56,737 bases of DNA from Corynebacterium vitaeruminis (GCF_001054325.1 NZ_JVVM01000015.1:1-56737); one strand, 5' to 3'; counted from the first letter of the stretch, positions 16,868 through 26,252 are shown. Numbers and translations: made by a program. The notes: generated from the sequence alone by a model not told the origin.

Positions 16868-17830
16868 GTGACCTGTTCCCAACGGTTGACTAATTCCATT
16901 TTACCCACCGGCCGCTACGCCCCTTCGCCGACCGGTCGGCTGCACCTGGGAAACCTGCGCACCGCAGTGCTGGCCTGGGCGCACGCCCGCGCGCAGGGCG
17001 GCCGCTTCATCGTGCGTATCGAGGACATCGACCGCCAGCGCTCCCGCCCCGAGTATGAGGCGCAGCAGCTTGCCGATCTCGAGGCCATCGGTATCGACTG
17101 GGATGGCACGCCGGTCCGCCAGTCCGAACGCTCTGAGCTGTATGAATCCGCGCTCGCCGACCTCACGCAACGCGGCCTGACTTATCCCTGCTTCTGCACG
17201 CGCCGCGAAATCCTCGCCGCCTCCTCCGCGCCGCACGGCGTGCCAGGTCAGTATCCCGGCACGTGTCGTTCGCTTGACGACGAGCACCTCGCCGCGAAGA
17301 AGGCCGAATTTGCGGCGGCGGGGAGAAGGCCGTCGATACGCCTGAAATCTCAGGTGAGTGAGGGGACTGCGACCGATGAGCTGCATGGCGAGATTACCGC
17401 CCCGATCGATGACTTTGTCCTCCAGCGTGCCGATGGCATGTGGGCCTACAACCTTGCGGTCGTCGTCGATGATGCCGAGCAGGGTGTCACTGAAGTCGTG
17501 CGTGGTGATGACCTGATGTCCTCCGCCCCGCGCCAGGCGTACCTGGCTGGTCTTTTGGGGTATGCGACGCCTTCGTTCGTGCACGTGCCGCTGGTGGTGA
17601 ACTCTGAAGGACGGCGACTGTCCAAGCGTGATGGAGACGTGACTCTCGGCGAGGTGCCCGCGGATGCAGTGCAGCGGTGGATTCTGGATTCGCTCGGTGG
17701 CGGTGTTGGTAGCGATGGTGGCAATGGTAGCGACGGTGGCGATAGTGGCGCAGAACTTGACTCCATTGCCGACCTCCCTGAAGCCCTGCGTGCGGGTCTG
17801 GAAATTCCTCGCGGGCAGGTGATTTTCTAG
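16868..17830 (+). CDS. gluQRS: Glutamyl-Q tRNA(Asp) synthetase
   Basis: The 320-residue protein resembles the catalytic half of glutamyl-tRNA synthetase, without the anticodon-binding domain. It has the HIGH-like LHLGNLRT, the zinc set C-x-C ... Y-x3-C (YPCFCTRR ... QYPGTC), and the KMSKS-like RRLSKRDGD. GluQRS attaches glutamate to the queuosine base of tRNA-Asp. A Gly/Ser/Asp-rich stretch of about 25 residues is inserted before the C-terminus. The frame begins at GTG 16868 and the true start may be nearby. It fits with tgt and the VUT transporter in one queuosine neighbourhood. Confidence 0.92.
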   Translation: MTCSQRLTNSILPTGRYAPSPTGRLHLGNLRTAVLAWAHARAQGGRFIVRIEDIDRQRSRPEYEAQQLADLEAIGIDWDGTPVRQSERSELYESALADLTQRGLTYPCFCTRREILAASSAPHGVPGQYPGTCRSLDDEHLAAKKAEFAAAGRRPSIRLKSQVSEGTATDELHGEITAPIDDFVLQRADGMWAYNLAVVVDDAEQGVTEVVRGDDLMSSAPRQAYLAGLLGYATPSFVHVPLVVNSEGRRLSKRDGDVTLGEVPADAVQRWILDSLGGGVGSDGGNGSDGGDSGAELDSIADLPEALRAGLEIPRGQVIF

Positions 17831-17854
17831 GGTCCGCTTCGTTACCCTCGGGGC

Positions 17855-18307
17855 ATGCCTACTCTTCTTGTCGTCCACCATTCCCCGACCCCGCTTCTGC
17901 AGGAAGTCTTAAGCCACGTGCTCGAGGGTGCCAACGACCCCGCGCTAGAGGGCGTGGATGTCAAGGTCGTCGAGGCTCTCGATGCCACCATCGACGACCT
18001 GACCAGTGCTGACGCCATTCTGCTCGGCACCTCCGCCAACTTCGGCTATATCTCCGGCGCGCTGAAGCACTTCTTCGACACCACCTTCCGGGAGGCGCAG
18101 GAAGCCACCAAGGGGCTGCCATTTTCCTACTGGATCCGTGGCGGCTTCGACACCACCGGCGCGGAAAATGCCATGAAAGCCATCACGACCGGCTACAAGT
18201 GGGAGCTTGCGGCCGAACCCGTCGTGTTTGTCGGTTCGCTTGACGACGACATCTCCGACCGCCTGGTAAATCTTGGTGGCACCATGGCTGCCCAAATTTT
18301 GGGCTGA
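17855..18307 (+). CDS. Flavodoxin-like NAD(P)H-dependent oxidoreductase
   Basis: This 150-residue single-domain protein has the flavodoxin fold pattern: LLVVHHSPTPLLQEV at the phosphate-binding loop, ADAILLGTSANFGYISGALKHFFD around the second flavin loop, and FSYWIRGGFDTTGAENAM. Related proteins are FMN-binding quinone or azo reductases. The substrate is unknown. A TACCCT -10 box six bases before the ATG indicates a leaderless transcript. Confidence 0.75.
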   Translation: MPTLLVVHHSPTPLLQEVLSHVLEGANDPALEGVDVKVVEALDATIDDLTSADAILLGTSANFGYISGALKHFFDTTFREAQEATKGLPFSYWIRGGFDTTGAENAMKAITTGYKWELAAEPVVFVGSLDDDISDRLVNLGGTMAAQILG

Positions 18308-18345
18308 TTGAAGATTTTGTGTCGAGGCTGTGAAATAATGGCCGG

Positions 18346-19614
18346 GTGAAAGATTCAGGGGTGCAAGGGGCACAAGTGACGTCGTCAAGCGAGAAAAACC
18401 GCAAGCCCATGATGAGTCTGCTGGGGCCTGCGTTTGTGGCGGCGATTGCCTACGTGGACCCCGGAAATGTGGCTGCGAACCTGTCCGCGGGGGCGAGCTA
18501 TGGGTATCTGCTGCTGTGGGTGCTGGTGGTGTCCAACCTCATGGCGATGGTTGTGCAGTACCTGTCGGCGAAGTATGGCCTGGTGACGGGGCGGTCGCTG
18601 ACCGCAGGCGTTGCCGACCGCTTTGGTTCGAACCGGCCGGGGCGACTGGCGTACTGGGTGCAGGCCGAGATTGTGGCGGCAGCGACGGATGTGGCGGAAA
18701 TTATTGGTGGTGCCACGGCGCTGTATCTGCTTTTCGGAACGCCGATGCTGCTTGGCGGCGTCATTGTCGGCGTGGTCTCGCTGGGGCTGTTGCTGCTGCA
18801 GGGTGGGCGTTCGCAACGCACTTTTGAAGGCGTGATTGTGGCGTTCCTGCTGGTCATTACGGTGGGGTTCCTGGCCGGGCTGTTTGTCACGGGCTTGAGT
18901 CTCGGGGAGATGGCCAGCGGAATTCTGCCACGCTTCCAGGGTGCGCACACCGTGGTACTGGCGGCGTCCATGTTGGGTGCGACCGTGATGCCGCATGCGG
19001 TCTACCTGCACTCCGGGCTGGTGCGCGACCGCGAGTACAAGGTGGAAGATGATGCCTCGCTGCGCCAACACCTGCGTGCCACGCGTATCGATGTATTCGG
19101 TGCGCTCGTGCTGGCTGGGTCGGTGAATATTGGCATGCTGTGTCTCGCAGCCGAAGCACTTCCGGGAGTGGAGGGGACCGACTCCATCGAAGGTGCCCAC
19201 GCCGCCGTGACCAGCGCGCTCGGCCCTGTAGTGGGCGTGCTTTTTGCGGTTGGGTTGTTGGCCTCCGGGCTGGCGTCGTCCTCCGTCGGTTGCTACGCCG
19301 GCGACCTGATTATGCGCGATCTGCTGAAGGTGCACGTGCCGATGCTGGTGCGCCGCGTAGTCACCATCATTCCGGCGCTGCTCATTATCGCCAGCGGTGT
19401 GGAGCCGACGTGGGCGCTGGTGCTCAGCCAGGTGGTGCTGTCGATTGGTATCCCGTTTGCGCTGGTTCCGCTGGTGCGCATGACCTCCTCGCATGCCGAG
19501 ATGGGTATCTGGGCCAACACCCCGCTACTGCGCCGGGTCGCGTGGGTTATCTGCGGACTCATCATCGCGCTCAACGTGGCGCTGGTGGTTCTGGTGCTGA
19601 TGGGGAAGGGGTAG
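18346..19614 (+). CDS. mntH: Nramp-family divalent metal (Mn/Fe) transporter
   Basis: The 422-residue protein has about eleven helices. The helix 1 metal site is DPGNVAANLSAGA, and helix 6 has MPHAVYLHSG, in which Met and His belong to the known Nramp site. Proton-coupled uptake of Mn2+ is the usual role in bacteria. Translation starts at a GTG. The 11-mer CGTCGTCAAGC is at 18380-18390 within the first codons. Confidence 0.9.
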   Translation: MKDSGVQGAQVTSSSEKNRKPMMSLLGPAFVAAIAYVDPGNVAANLSAGASYGYLLLWVLVVSNLMAMVVQYLSAKYGLVTGRSLTAGVADRFGSNRPGRLAYWVQAEIVAAATDVAEIIGGATALYLLFGTPMLLGGVIVGVVSLGLLLLQGGRSQRTFEGVIVAFLLVITVGFLAGLFVTGLSLGEMASGILPRFQGAHTVVLAASMLGATVMPHAVYLHSGLVRDREYKVEDDASLRQHLRATRIDVFGALVLAGSVNIGMLCLAAEALPGVEGTDSIEGAHAAVTSALGPVVGVLFAVGLLASGLASSSVGCYAGDLIMRDLLKVHVPMLVRRVVTIIPALLIIASGVEPTWALVLSQVVLSIGIPFALVPLVRMTSSHAEMGIWANTPLLRRVAWVICGLIIALNVALVVLVLMGKG

Positions 19615-19860
19615 TCAGCGGGCGAGGTGGAAGGCGGTAGCTTTCGGGAGTGGAAGGTGGGGGCTTCGTCGTAAAGCGTGCGGGAGATGGTAGACAAAGC
19701 TGTCTAGTTGGTGTTAGGGTGGGCGACACGATCACAAGATATCGACGAGAAATGGCCTTTGACAGCGTCGATAGGCAACCGCCCGATTCGCGGACCCGGT
19801 GCCCCAAAGGAAGATCAGCCCCACAGACCGCCTGCGGGGAAGAGCGAATAGGAGCGCAAA
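19615..19860. other. Intergenic region after mntH with palindrome and repeated motifs
   Basis: No gene is seen. It holds a one-mismatch copy of the CCACTCCCGGAA-type motif (19642-19651), the 11-mer CGTCGTAAAGC (19667-19677), and a palindrome TAGACA-AAGC-TGTCTA (19691-19706), which may be an operator. The ribosome binding site AGGAGC of the next gene is at its end. Confidence 0.45.
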
Positions 19861-20214
19861 ATGCACACCACAATAAGCGACGTCCACATCATCCACCTCA
19901 GCCGTCACACCGCTGACCTCATCGTCGACGGCCGACCCGTCGCCATCCGGCTGCAAGAAGCCGACATCGACCCCCACTCCCGGAATCTCGTCCAACTCCC
20001 CGTCGACCCCGCCTTCTACGCCACCCTCCGCGGCCAACAACGCGCCGACTACCTCAGCGCCCACGTCCGCGACGGCGTGCGCTACGGTCGCATCCTCTGG
20101 CACGAGCTTGACGACGGCCGACACTTCCTCACCATCCCCACCGTCGGCGGCTACCACGTGCACCAGGTCTTTGAAGTCCGCCGCAGCCGCGAAGGAGTGT
20201 GGAGCCGACACTGA
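19861..20214 (+). CDS. Uncharacterised 117-residue protein
   Basis: I do not recognise a family. The sequence is His- and Arg-rich, soluble, with no membrane segment or Cys, and beta-strand-like in pattern (TADLIVDGRPVAIRL, RYGRILWHELDDGRHFLTI, GGYHVHQVFEVRRS). A good AGGAGCG precedes the ATG and codon use is strongly GC-rich at third positions, so it looks real. It carries one exact ACTCCCGGAA (19976-19985), encoding part of HSRN. It stands between mntH and amn on the same strand. Confidence 0.6.
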   Translation: MHTTISDVHIIHLSRHTADLIVDGRPVAIRLQEADIDPHSRNLVQLPVDPAFYATLRGQQRADYLSAHVRDGVRYGRILWHELDDGRHFLTIPTVGGYHVHQVFEVRRSREGVWSRH

Positions 20215-20321
20215 GCGTGGTTTCGTGAGCGTGCCCGGCTCTGGCGTGATGAGCGTGGTGCGTCTGGTGGGATGAGCGCGGCGCGGATGCGAGCGGGTAA
20301 CTCTCCGCCTAGCCTTGGGAT

Positions 20322-21842
20322 ATGCAGGTACGAGACTCCGCAACACCCCCGTTCTGGCCCACCGAAGGCGAAGGTGACTTCTACACCGACGCCGCCGCAG
20401 CCGTCGACCGGCTCACCGAAATCCACCGGACGGGAATGGCCTACCTAGTCGAGCAGTACACCGCCGCCACCGAAGGAAATTCCGGGAGTGGGCCAGTGCG
20501 CGCCTACTACCCCGAACTACGCTTCACCGTCCCGGCCGGCAGCGCCGTCGAGGACGTCGACCCCTCCCTCTCACACGGCTTCGTCGACCGCCCGGGAGTG
20601 TACGCCACCACCATCACCCGCCCGGTGATGTTCCGCACCTACCTCATCGAGCAAATCACCGACCTACTCGCCAACCACGGCGGCGAAGTCGAGGTGCGCG
20701 TCTCCGACCAGCCCATCCCACTCCGGATGTGCCGCGGCTTCGATGCGGCCGCCGAGGAAGCGGCGGGGAGGGAAGGGGCGTCGGCAAGCACGTTGGCGGC
20801 AGTGGAGAAAACGTTCACCCCCATCGACTCCGCCTGCATCGACGACACCATCGCCGACGGCGAAGCTGACTACCTGGGCCTTCCCATCAAACCTTTGAGC
20901 CTCTTTACCGCCCAGCGCATCGACCTCGCCCTCCAGCGCCTCGAGCACTACACCGGCTCGCACGCCGCAAACATCCAGCGTTTCGTACTGTTCACCAACT
21001 ACCAGTTGCACACCGACGTGTTCCTCGAATACGCCGCCACCCTCACTCCCGGAAATCCCCATGGGTACACGGCGCTGGCGTGCCCGGGTGGGAAGCAGTA
21101 CGACGTCGGCGCCATCCCCACTCCCGGAATTTGCCGTCAGCACGCGCACGCCTCGCAGATGCCGGCGTACCACCTGCTTCGCGACGACCAATGCGGCATC
21201 ACCATCATCGACATCGGCGTCGGCCCCTCCAACGCCAAGACCATCACCGACTGTCTCGCCGTCACGCGTCCGCACTGCTGGATGATGGTTGGACACTGCG
21301 CTGGCCTCGACGGCCGCATGCGCATCGGCGACATGATTCTCGCCAACGGCTACGACCGCGCCGACGGAGTCCTCGATAACTACGTGCCCCTGGAAAAACC
21401 CATCCCGCCCATCGCAGAGATTCAGCTCGCCGTCACCAACGCGCTCGCCCGCGTCTCCGGGCTCACCGGCGACGAACTGAAAAAGCGCCTACGCACCGGC
21501 ACCGTACTGTCGACCTCCGACCGCAACTGGGAGTGGCGTTCCCAGGCCGACCTCTACCGGGAGCTGCAGAAATCCACCGCCATCGGCGTCGAAATGGAAT
21601 CCGCCACCATCGCCGCCAACGGCTACCGCTTCCGCGTGCCCTACGGCGCGCTGCTCAGTGTCTCCGACATGCCACTGCACGACAAACCCAAACTCCCGAA
21701 ATCCGCCCGCGAGTTCTACCAATCCTCCAAGGAAGAACACCTCATGGCCGCAGTGCGCGCGTGCGAGGACATGGCCGCCGCTCCCGACACCCTCCACTCC
21801 CGGAAGTTGCGCCGGCCGGTGGGAGAGGTCGCGTTCCGATAG
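20322..21842 (+). CDS. amn: AMP nucleosidase
   Basis: The 506-residue protein has the N-terminal AMP-nucleosidase domain (about residues 1-180) and a C-terminal phosphorylase-like domain with IIDIGVGPSNAKTITDCLAVTRP, MVGHCAGLDGRMRIGDMILANGY and EMESATIAANG. It cleaves the N-glycosidic bond of AMP to adenine and ribose 5-phosphate, controlling AMP levels. Length fits the family. TAGCCT seven bases before the ATG suggests a leaderless transcript. The gene is dense in ACTCCCGGAA-type motifs in different frames. Confidence 0.9.
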   Translation: MQVRDSATPPFWPTEGEGDFYTDAAAAVDRLTEIHRTGMAYLVEQYTAATEGNSGSGPVRAYYPELRFTVPAGSAVEDVDPSLSHGFVDRPGVYATTITRPVMFRTYLIEQITDLLANHGGEVEVRVSDQPIPLRMCRGFDAAAEEAAGREGASASTLAAVEKTFTPIDSACIDDTIADGEADYLGLPIKPLSLFTAQRIDLALQRLEHYTGSHAANIQRFVLFTNYQLHTDVFLEYAATLTPGNPHGYTALACPGGKQYDVGAIPTPGICRQHAHASQMPAYHLLRDDQCGITIIDIGVGPSNAKTITDCLAVTRPHCWMMVGHCAGLDGRMRIGDMILANGYDRADGVLDNYVPLEKPIPPIAEIQLAVTNALARVSGLTGDELKKRLRTGTVLSTSDRNWEWRSQADLYRELQKSTAIGVEMESATIAANGYRFRVPYGALLSVSDMPLHDKPKLPKSAREFYQSSKEEHLMAAVRACEDMAAAPDTLHSRKLRRPVGEVAFR

Positions 21843-21858
21843 GGCACTTTCGGGAGTG

Positions 21859-21901
21859 CGTCGTCAAGCCCGTTTGTGCAGATTGTGCATGCTTTACGAC
21901 G
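21859..21901. terminator. Inverted pair of the 11-mer after amn
   Basis: CGTCGTCAAGC (21859-21869) and GCTTTACGACG (21891-21901) are opposed 21 bases apart, starting 17 bp after the amn stop, and can form a hairpin of about ten pairs with one mismatch. There is no T-run. It resembles the way inverted uptake sequences double as terminators in other bacteria. Confidence 0.45.
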
Positions 21902-21963
21902 GGCTGTGGATAACGCCAAAAAGCGATTGAAGCCACCCACTCCCGGAAACTAGCCTTAGCCCC

Positions 21964-23142
21964 ATGACGACATTGGGACTGCTCAGCGCGCTGGCGACAC
22001 GGGGTATTGACGTGCTCGCCGACCTGCGCGCCGCACTCCCGGAAAAATCCACCGGGCACCGGGAGTTGGCAGCCAGCATCGGCTTCGACCCCTTCCGGCT
22101 CAAGCGCCTGCTGCGCTGCGCCGAGCGGCTGTTCGGCGCCGTCGAGGGTGATGTGGACGTCGAATCCCGCGACAAGGCCGTCGCAATCGCCCGGGAGCTG
22201 AAGCTGTCGCTGGACACGGTCATGCAGATTGACAAGCGCTCCGGGCAGCTCAACAACGTCGAAATCCGGGAGTACTACCGCCTGGACTTCACCCGCGCCG
22301 CCGCGGCCTATGACTTCGAGGGCCTCGACACCTACATGCGGACCAAAGTCAAGGAGCTCAACCGCACCGACGAGCCGCCGCAGCATCTGCGGGCCCACGT
22401 CTCCCGGAATCCTGACATCCGCGGGATGAAGCACCTGCAGGTCACCGGTCCGGCGAACATGATTGACGACCTGGTCGCGCCGCTGACCGTGCGCGCAGCC
22501 GAAATCGCCAAAGCGCACGAGGACTACACCCGGGATCGGTGCGTCGGTCAAGCGCTGGCAGAGCGCCTGGCGCACGGGTCGGAGGGGCCGCTTGACGACG
22601 TCGATAAGCTCCGATACCAGCCCGCGCTCATCGTAACCGCGCAGGACATCGTGGAGTACAGCCCGAGGTTTGCGGCGACCTCCAACGGGTCCGTCCTCAC
22701 TCCCGGACAATTCGTCGAGGCGCTGCTCGCGGACACCGGCTGGGTGCTGGTCTACGACGAGCACAACACCCCGACCGACCTACTCCCGATGCACAACCCG
22801 CGCCTGGCGACGGAGGAGCAGCGCATTGCGATGATCCTCGACAACCCCATCTGTGCCTGGCCCGGGTGTCCGCGCCCCGCCCACGCCGGACAGGCCCATC
22901 ACCTGGTCGCCAGGAAAAACGGAGGCGCCACGACCATGGAAAACATGGTCATGACCTGCAAAGAACACAACGCCGCCAACGATGACGACAGGCAAGGCCT
23001 CAACGGGCACCTCGAGCGTGACGACGGCTCCGGCGCGGTCTACCGTCACCCGCCGTCTCCGCACGCGCCGCCCGAATTCAACCTTGCCTTCCCGACAGCT
23101 CTCGCGGGGCGGGCCTACTCGGGCTACCGTCAGCGCGAATAG
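21964..23142 (+). CDS. HNH endonuclease domain protein
   Basis: The 392-residue protein ends in an HNH domain: CAWPGC, QAHHLVARKNGG, NMVMTCKEHN, giving a Cys/His zinc frame and the catalytic HH pair. The N-terminal 280 residues are helical, as in the large actinobacterial family of unknown cellular role (DUF222/HNH-like). These are often multicopy and may be mobile-element derived. TAGCCT lies seven bases before the ATG, so it is probably leaderless. Several ACTCCCGGAA-type motifs lie within. Confidence 0.8.
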   Translation: MTTLGLLSALATRGIDVLADLRAALPEKSTGHRELAASIGFDPFRLKRLLRCAERLFGAVEGDVDVESRDKAVAIARELKLSLDTVMQIDKRSGQLNNVEIREYYRLDFTRAAAAYDFEGLDTYMRTKVKELNRTDEPPQHLRAHVSRNPDIRGMKHLQVTGPANMIDDLVAPLTVRAAEIAKAHEDYTRDRCVGQALAERLAHGSEGPLDDVDKLRYQPALIVTAQDIVEYSPRFAATSNGSVLTPGQFVEALLADTGWVLVYDEHNTPTDLLPMHNPRLATEEQRIAMILDNPICAWPGCPRPAHAGQAHHLVARKNGGATTMENMVMTCKEHNAANDDDRQGLNGHLERDDGSGAVYRHPPSPHAPPEFNLAFPTALAGRAYSGYRQRE

Positions 23143-23150
23143 CTTTACAT

Positions 23151-23171
23151 ATATACCCATAGGGGGTATAT
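23151..23171. promoter_or_regulatory. CsoR operator in front of the copper operon
   Basis: ATATACCC-ATAG-GGGGTATAT is a near-perfect palindrome of the known CsoR type (TACCC-N4-GGGTA). It ends eight bases before the copZ start. CsoR is encoded at the end of the same operon, so this is the expected autoregulatory, copper-released site. Confidence 0.85.
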
Positions 23172-23179
23172 GTCGGGGT

Positions 23180-23389
23180 ATGGCTAATCAAACTTTTACT
23201 GTTACTGGCATGACATGCGGACACTGCGAGGCATCGGTGCGGGAGGAAGTCTCTGAACTCCCGGGAATCACGGATGTCCAGGTTGACCGCTCCCGGAATT
23301 TCCTCTCCGTGACTTCGGAGGCAGACGTCGACACCGCTGCCGTAATCGCAGCAGTGGATGAAGCTGGCTACAAGGCGGTCGCAAACTAA
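23180..23389 (+). CDS. copZ: Copper chaperone, heavy-metal-associated domain
   Basis: A 69-residue ferredoxin-like HMA protein with GMTCGHC near residues 10-16, whose two Cys bind Cu(I). It hands copper to CopA and to CsoR. The start at ATG 23180 is set by the domain boundary and the upstream CsoR box; an open frame continuing upstream lies inside the HNH gene. copA follows 22 bases later. Confidence 0.88.
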   Translation: MANQTFTVTGMTCGHCEASVREEVSELPGITDVQVDRSRNFLSVTSEADVDTAAVIAAVDEAGYKAVAN

Positions 23390-23411
23390 CCCCCAAAAAA
23401 GAGGAAAGTAG

Positions 23412-25610
23412 ATGTCCGAGCAGCAACTTCTCACTCTTGATATCCCCGTCGGCGGGATGACGTGTGCGTCGTGCGCAAACCGTATTCAACGCAAGCTGAA
23501 CAAACTTGATGGAGTTAACGCGAGCGTGAACTATGCGACCGAGAAGGCGCATGTGGAGGCGCCGGCGGACATCAACCCGCAGCAACTCATCGACACGATC
23601 GTGGCGGCGGGTTACACCGCTGAGCTTCCGAGGGAAGAGACCGCAGAGGAACCGGGAGCTGCTCCCGAAGAAAAAGACCGGGAGCTGCAGGACCTGCGCA
23701 ATCGCGTCGTCGGCGCTGTCATCCTCACGGTTCCCGTCATCGCGATGTCGATGATTCCTGCCCTCCAATTCACTAATTGGCAGTGGCTGTGCCTCACGCT
23801 CTCGGCGCCGGTCTTTGTGTGGGCCGGCTGGCCGTTCCATCGCGCGACGCTGAAGAACCTGCGTCATGGTGAAGTCACCATGGACACGCTGATCACCATG
23901 GGTACGACCGCCTCGTTCCTCTGGAGTGTCTGGGCGTTGTTCTTCGGGCGCGCCGGGCTGCCGGGGCTTAAGCACGAGTTCCACTTAACGGTCACTCCCG
24001 GCGATGCTGATATGAACATCTACCTCGAGGCGATGGCCGGCATCATCATGTTTGTGCTGCTCGGTCGTTATTTCGAGAAGCGTTCCAAGCGCAATGCCGG
24101 TCAGGCGCTCCGGGAGTTGATGAAGCTCGGCGCCAAGGAGGTCTCCGTTCTCGAAAGTTCGGGAGTGGAGAAGAGGCTGCCCGTGGAGCAGCTCCGCCCG
24201 GGAGTGGTGTTCGTCGTTAGGCCTGGTGAGAAGATCGCGACGGACGGCGTTGTCGTGGAGGGTGCGTCGGCGGTGGATGCGTCGATGCTGACCGGCGAGC
24301 CGATGCCTGTCGAGGTCGGCCCTGGCGATGAGGTGACTGGGGCGACGATCAATACGTCTGGACGGTTGCTCGTGCGGGCGACGCGCGTGGGCTCGGAGAC
24401 GCAATTGGCGCAGATGGCAGCGATGGTCGAGGCGGCGCAGACAGGCAAGGCACCGGTGCAGCGGCTAGCGGACCGGGTTTCGGGAGTGTTCGTGCCCGCC
24501 GTCATCGCAATCGCCGCGGTCACACTCGGTGCGTGGTTGCTCACGGGGCACGGCGCGAGTGAGGCGGTCACGGCCGCGGTCGCCGTGCTCATCATCGCGT
24601 GCCCGTGTGCGCTTGGCTTAGCGACGCCCACAGCGCTCCTGGTCGGCACGAGTGAAGGTGCCAAGGCGGGTGTGTTGCTGCGCGGCCCGGAGGTGCTGGA
24701 GTCGGCGCGGAAGGTCGACACGGTTGTGCTGGATAAGACCGGCACGGTGACTACCGGTGTGATGGAGGTGACGGAGGTCCTTCCCACTCCCGAAAATCTG
24801 CTGCCACTTGCCGCTTCGGTGGAGGCGGCGTCGCACCACCCGATTGCGCAGGCAATTGTGCGTGCGGCAGATCCGGATTCCCTACTCCCGGTTTCTGATT
24901 TCCGGGATATTCCGGGAGTGGGGGTTGAGGGCACCGTAGACGGCCACCGCATCGAGGTCGGCCGCTCCGGGGAAAATTCCGGGAGTGGGGGGACGGTGGT
25001 TGCGGTGCGCCGCGACGGCGAGCTCCTGGGCACGTTGGAGGTGTCGGATTCGGTGAAGCCGACGTCGGCGGCTGCGGTCGCGAAATTCCGGGAGTGGGGG
25101 GTGCGGCCGATTTTGCTGACCGGCGACGCCGCCGGCCCTGCGTTTCGGGTTGCGGATGAGGTCGGTATTGCTCGCGAGGATGTGATTTCGGGAGTGATGC
25201 CGGAGGATAAGGTCGCGACGATTGAGAAGTTGCAGGCGAGCGGCGCGTCCGTGGCGATGGTCGGCGATGGCATTAATGATGCTGCGGCTCTGGCGCAGGC
25301 GGATTTGGGCATGGCGATGGGCACGGGCACCGATGTGGCGATGGAGGCCGCGGATATCACGCTGGTGCGTGGTGATTTGTTGGCGGCTGCGGATGCGCTG
25401 CGGTTGTCTCGCCAGACGCTCCGCACAATCCGTTCGAATCTTTTTTGGGCGTTTTTCTATAACGTTTTGGCAATTCCTGTCGCCGCGCTGGGGTTGTTGA
25501 ATCCGATGTTGGCTGGCGCTGCGATGGCGTTTTCGTCGGTTTTTGTGGTCGGCAACAGTCTGCGTCTGCGCGGTTTTTCTCCGAGTCAACTAGATAACCA
25601 AAAGGAGTAA
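23412..25610 (+). CDS. copA: Cu(I)-exporting P1B-type ATPase
   Basis: The 732-residue protein has one N-terminal HMA domain (Cys18, Cys21 in GGMTCASC), eight predicted helices, the TGE loop ([11 protein letters not shown]), the membrane metal site CPC at 397-399, the phosphorylation motif DKTGT with Asp441, and [10 protein letters not shown]. It exports Cu(I) using ATP. Three exact TTCCGGGAGT cores (24910, 24977, 25086) are read in three different frames, giving IPGVG, NSGSG and FREWG. This shows selection on DNA rather than protein. Confidence 0.94.
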   Translation: MSEQQLLTLDIPVGGMTCASCANRIQRKLNKLDGVNASVNYATEKAHVEAPADINPQQLIDTIVAAGYTAELPREETAEEPGAAPEEKDRELQDLRNRVVGAVILTVPVIAMSMIPALQFTNWQWLCLTLSAPVFVWAGWPFHRATLKNLRHGEVTMDTLITMGTTASFLWSVWALFFGRAGLPGLKHEFHLTVTPGDADMNIYLEAMAGIIMFVLLGRYFEKRSKRNAGQALRELMKLGAKEVSVLESSGVEKRLPVEQLRPGVVFVVRPGEKIATDGVVVEGASAVDASMLTGEPMPVEVGPGDEVTGATINTSGRLLVRATRVGSETQLAQMAAMVEAAQTGKAPVQRLADRVSGVFVPAVIAIAAVTLGAWLLTGHGASEAVTAAVAVLIIACPCALGLATPTALLVGTSEGAKAGVLLRGPEVLESARKVDTVVLDKTGTVTTGVMEVTEVLPTPENLLPLAASVEAASHHPIAQAIVRAADPDSLLPVSDFRDIPGVGVEGTVDGHRIEVGRSGENSGSGGTVVAVRRDGELLGTLEVSDSVKPTSAAAVAKFREWGVRPILLTGDAAGPAFRVADEVGIAREDVISGVMPEDKVATIEKLQASGASVAMVGDGINDAAALAQADLGMAMGTGTDVAMEAADITLVRGDLLAAADALRLSRQTLRTIRSNLFWAFFYNVLAIPVAALGLLNPMLAGAAMAFSSVFVVGNSLRLRGFSPSQLDNQKE

Positions 25611-25613
25611 CTC

Positions 25614-25961
25614 ATGAGTGAGTCTTGTTGTTCGTCTCAATCGCATTCGCTTGACGACGATTCTTGCTGCCATAACACCAGTGATCCCGGTTATCTCGCG
25701 GAGAAACGGCGCTATGAGTCCCGTATTCGTCGCATTGAGGGGCAGGTTCGTGGCATTGGTCGGATGATTGAGAACGAAGAGTACTGTATCGATGTTTTGA
25801 CCCAGATTTCGGCGGTGAATTCGGCGTTGAAGTCGTTGGCGTTGACTCTTTTGGATGCTCATCTTCATCACTGTGTGGTACATGCGGCTGAGGGCGGCCA
25901 GGAAGAGTTGGATGCCAAGTTGGAGGAGGCATCGGCGGCAATCGCTCGGCTGGCTAAGTAA
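25614..25961 (+). CDS. csoR: Copper-sensing repressor
   Basis: The 115-residue all-helical protein of the CsoR family has the Cys/His/Cys copper site: YCIDVLTQI, then HLHHC, with RRIEGQVRGIGRMIE as the DNA-facing helix. The N-terminus is unusually Cys-rich (ESCCSS, DSCCH), which could bind extra copper. It starts 3 bases after copA and represses the operon from the palindrome at 23151 until Cu(I) binds. Confidence 0.9.
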   Translation: MSESCCSSQSHSLDDDSCCHNTSDPGYLAEKRRYESRIRRIEGQVRGIGRMIENEEYCIDVLTQISAVNSALKSLALTLLDAHLHHCVVHAAEGGQEELDAKLEEASAAIARLAK

Positions 25962-25983
25962 CTCCCGGAAAAATTCCGGGAGT
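25961..25983. terminator. Hairpin of two opposed ACTCCCGGAA motifs after csoR
   Basis: ACTCCCGGAA-AAA-TTCCGGGAGT is a perfect 10-bp stem with a 3-nt loop whose first base is the last base of the csoR stop codon. There is no T-run, and GGGG follows. It probably ends the copper operon and is built from two exact copies of the local repeat motif. Confidence 0.6.
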
Positions 25984-26166
25984 GGGGTGGCCGTCGTGAA
26001 GCGAAACGGCGGTCAGCGGTCAGCGGTCAGCAGTCGGGTGCCGGCTTTTGCTTCCGGTTGTTGGTTGCACTGGTGGTGTCGATAGTGCCACTTGAATCCT
26101 ACGTTTCCCCTGTTCGTCGGCGTGTTTTGGGAAAATCGGATTTGTTGGGTAGTCTTTAACGACGTT

Positions 26167-26252
26167 GGAGGATTCGACTAGCGGCCTATGTCACACGCCT
26201 GGAACGCGTGCGGGAGTCACATCCCTCGTGGGTTCAAATCCCACATCCTCCG
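26167..26252 (+). tRNA. tRNA-Ser(GGA)
   Basis: A class II tRNA: acceptor GGAGGAT/ATCCTCC, anticodon arm CACGC-CTGGAAC-GCGTG with anticodon GGA, long variable arm, T loop GGTTCAAATCC, discriminator G. CCA is not encoded. Confidence 0.95.

Noticed and set aside
18385..19494. A 369-codon open frame antisense to mntH
   Set aside because: It has a His/Arg/Gln-rich shadow composition opposite a clear Nramp gene.
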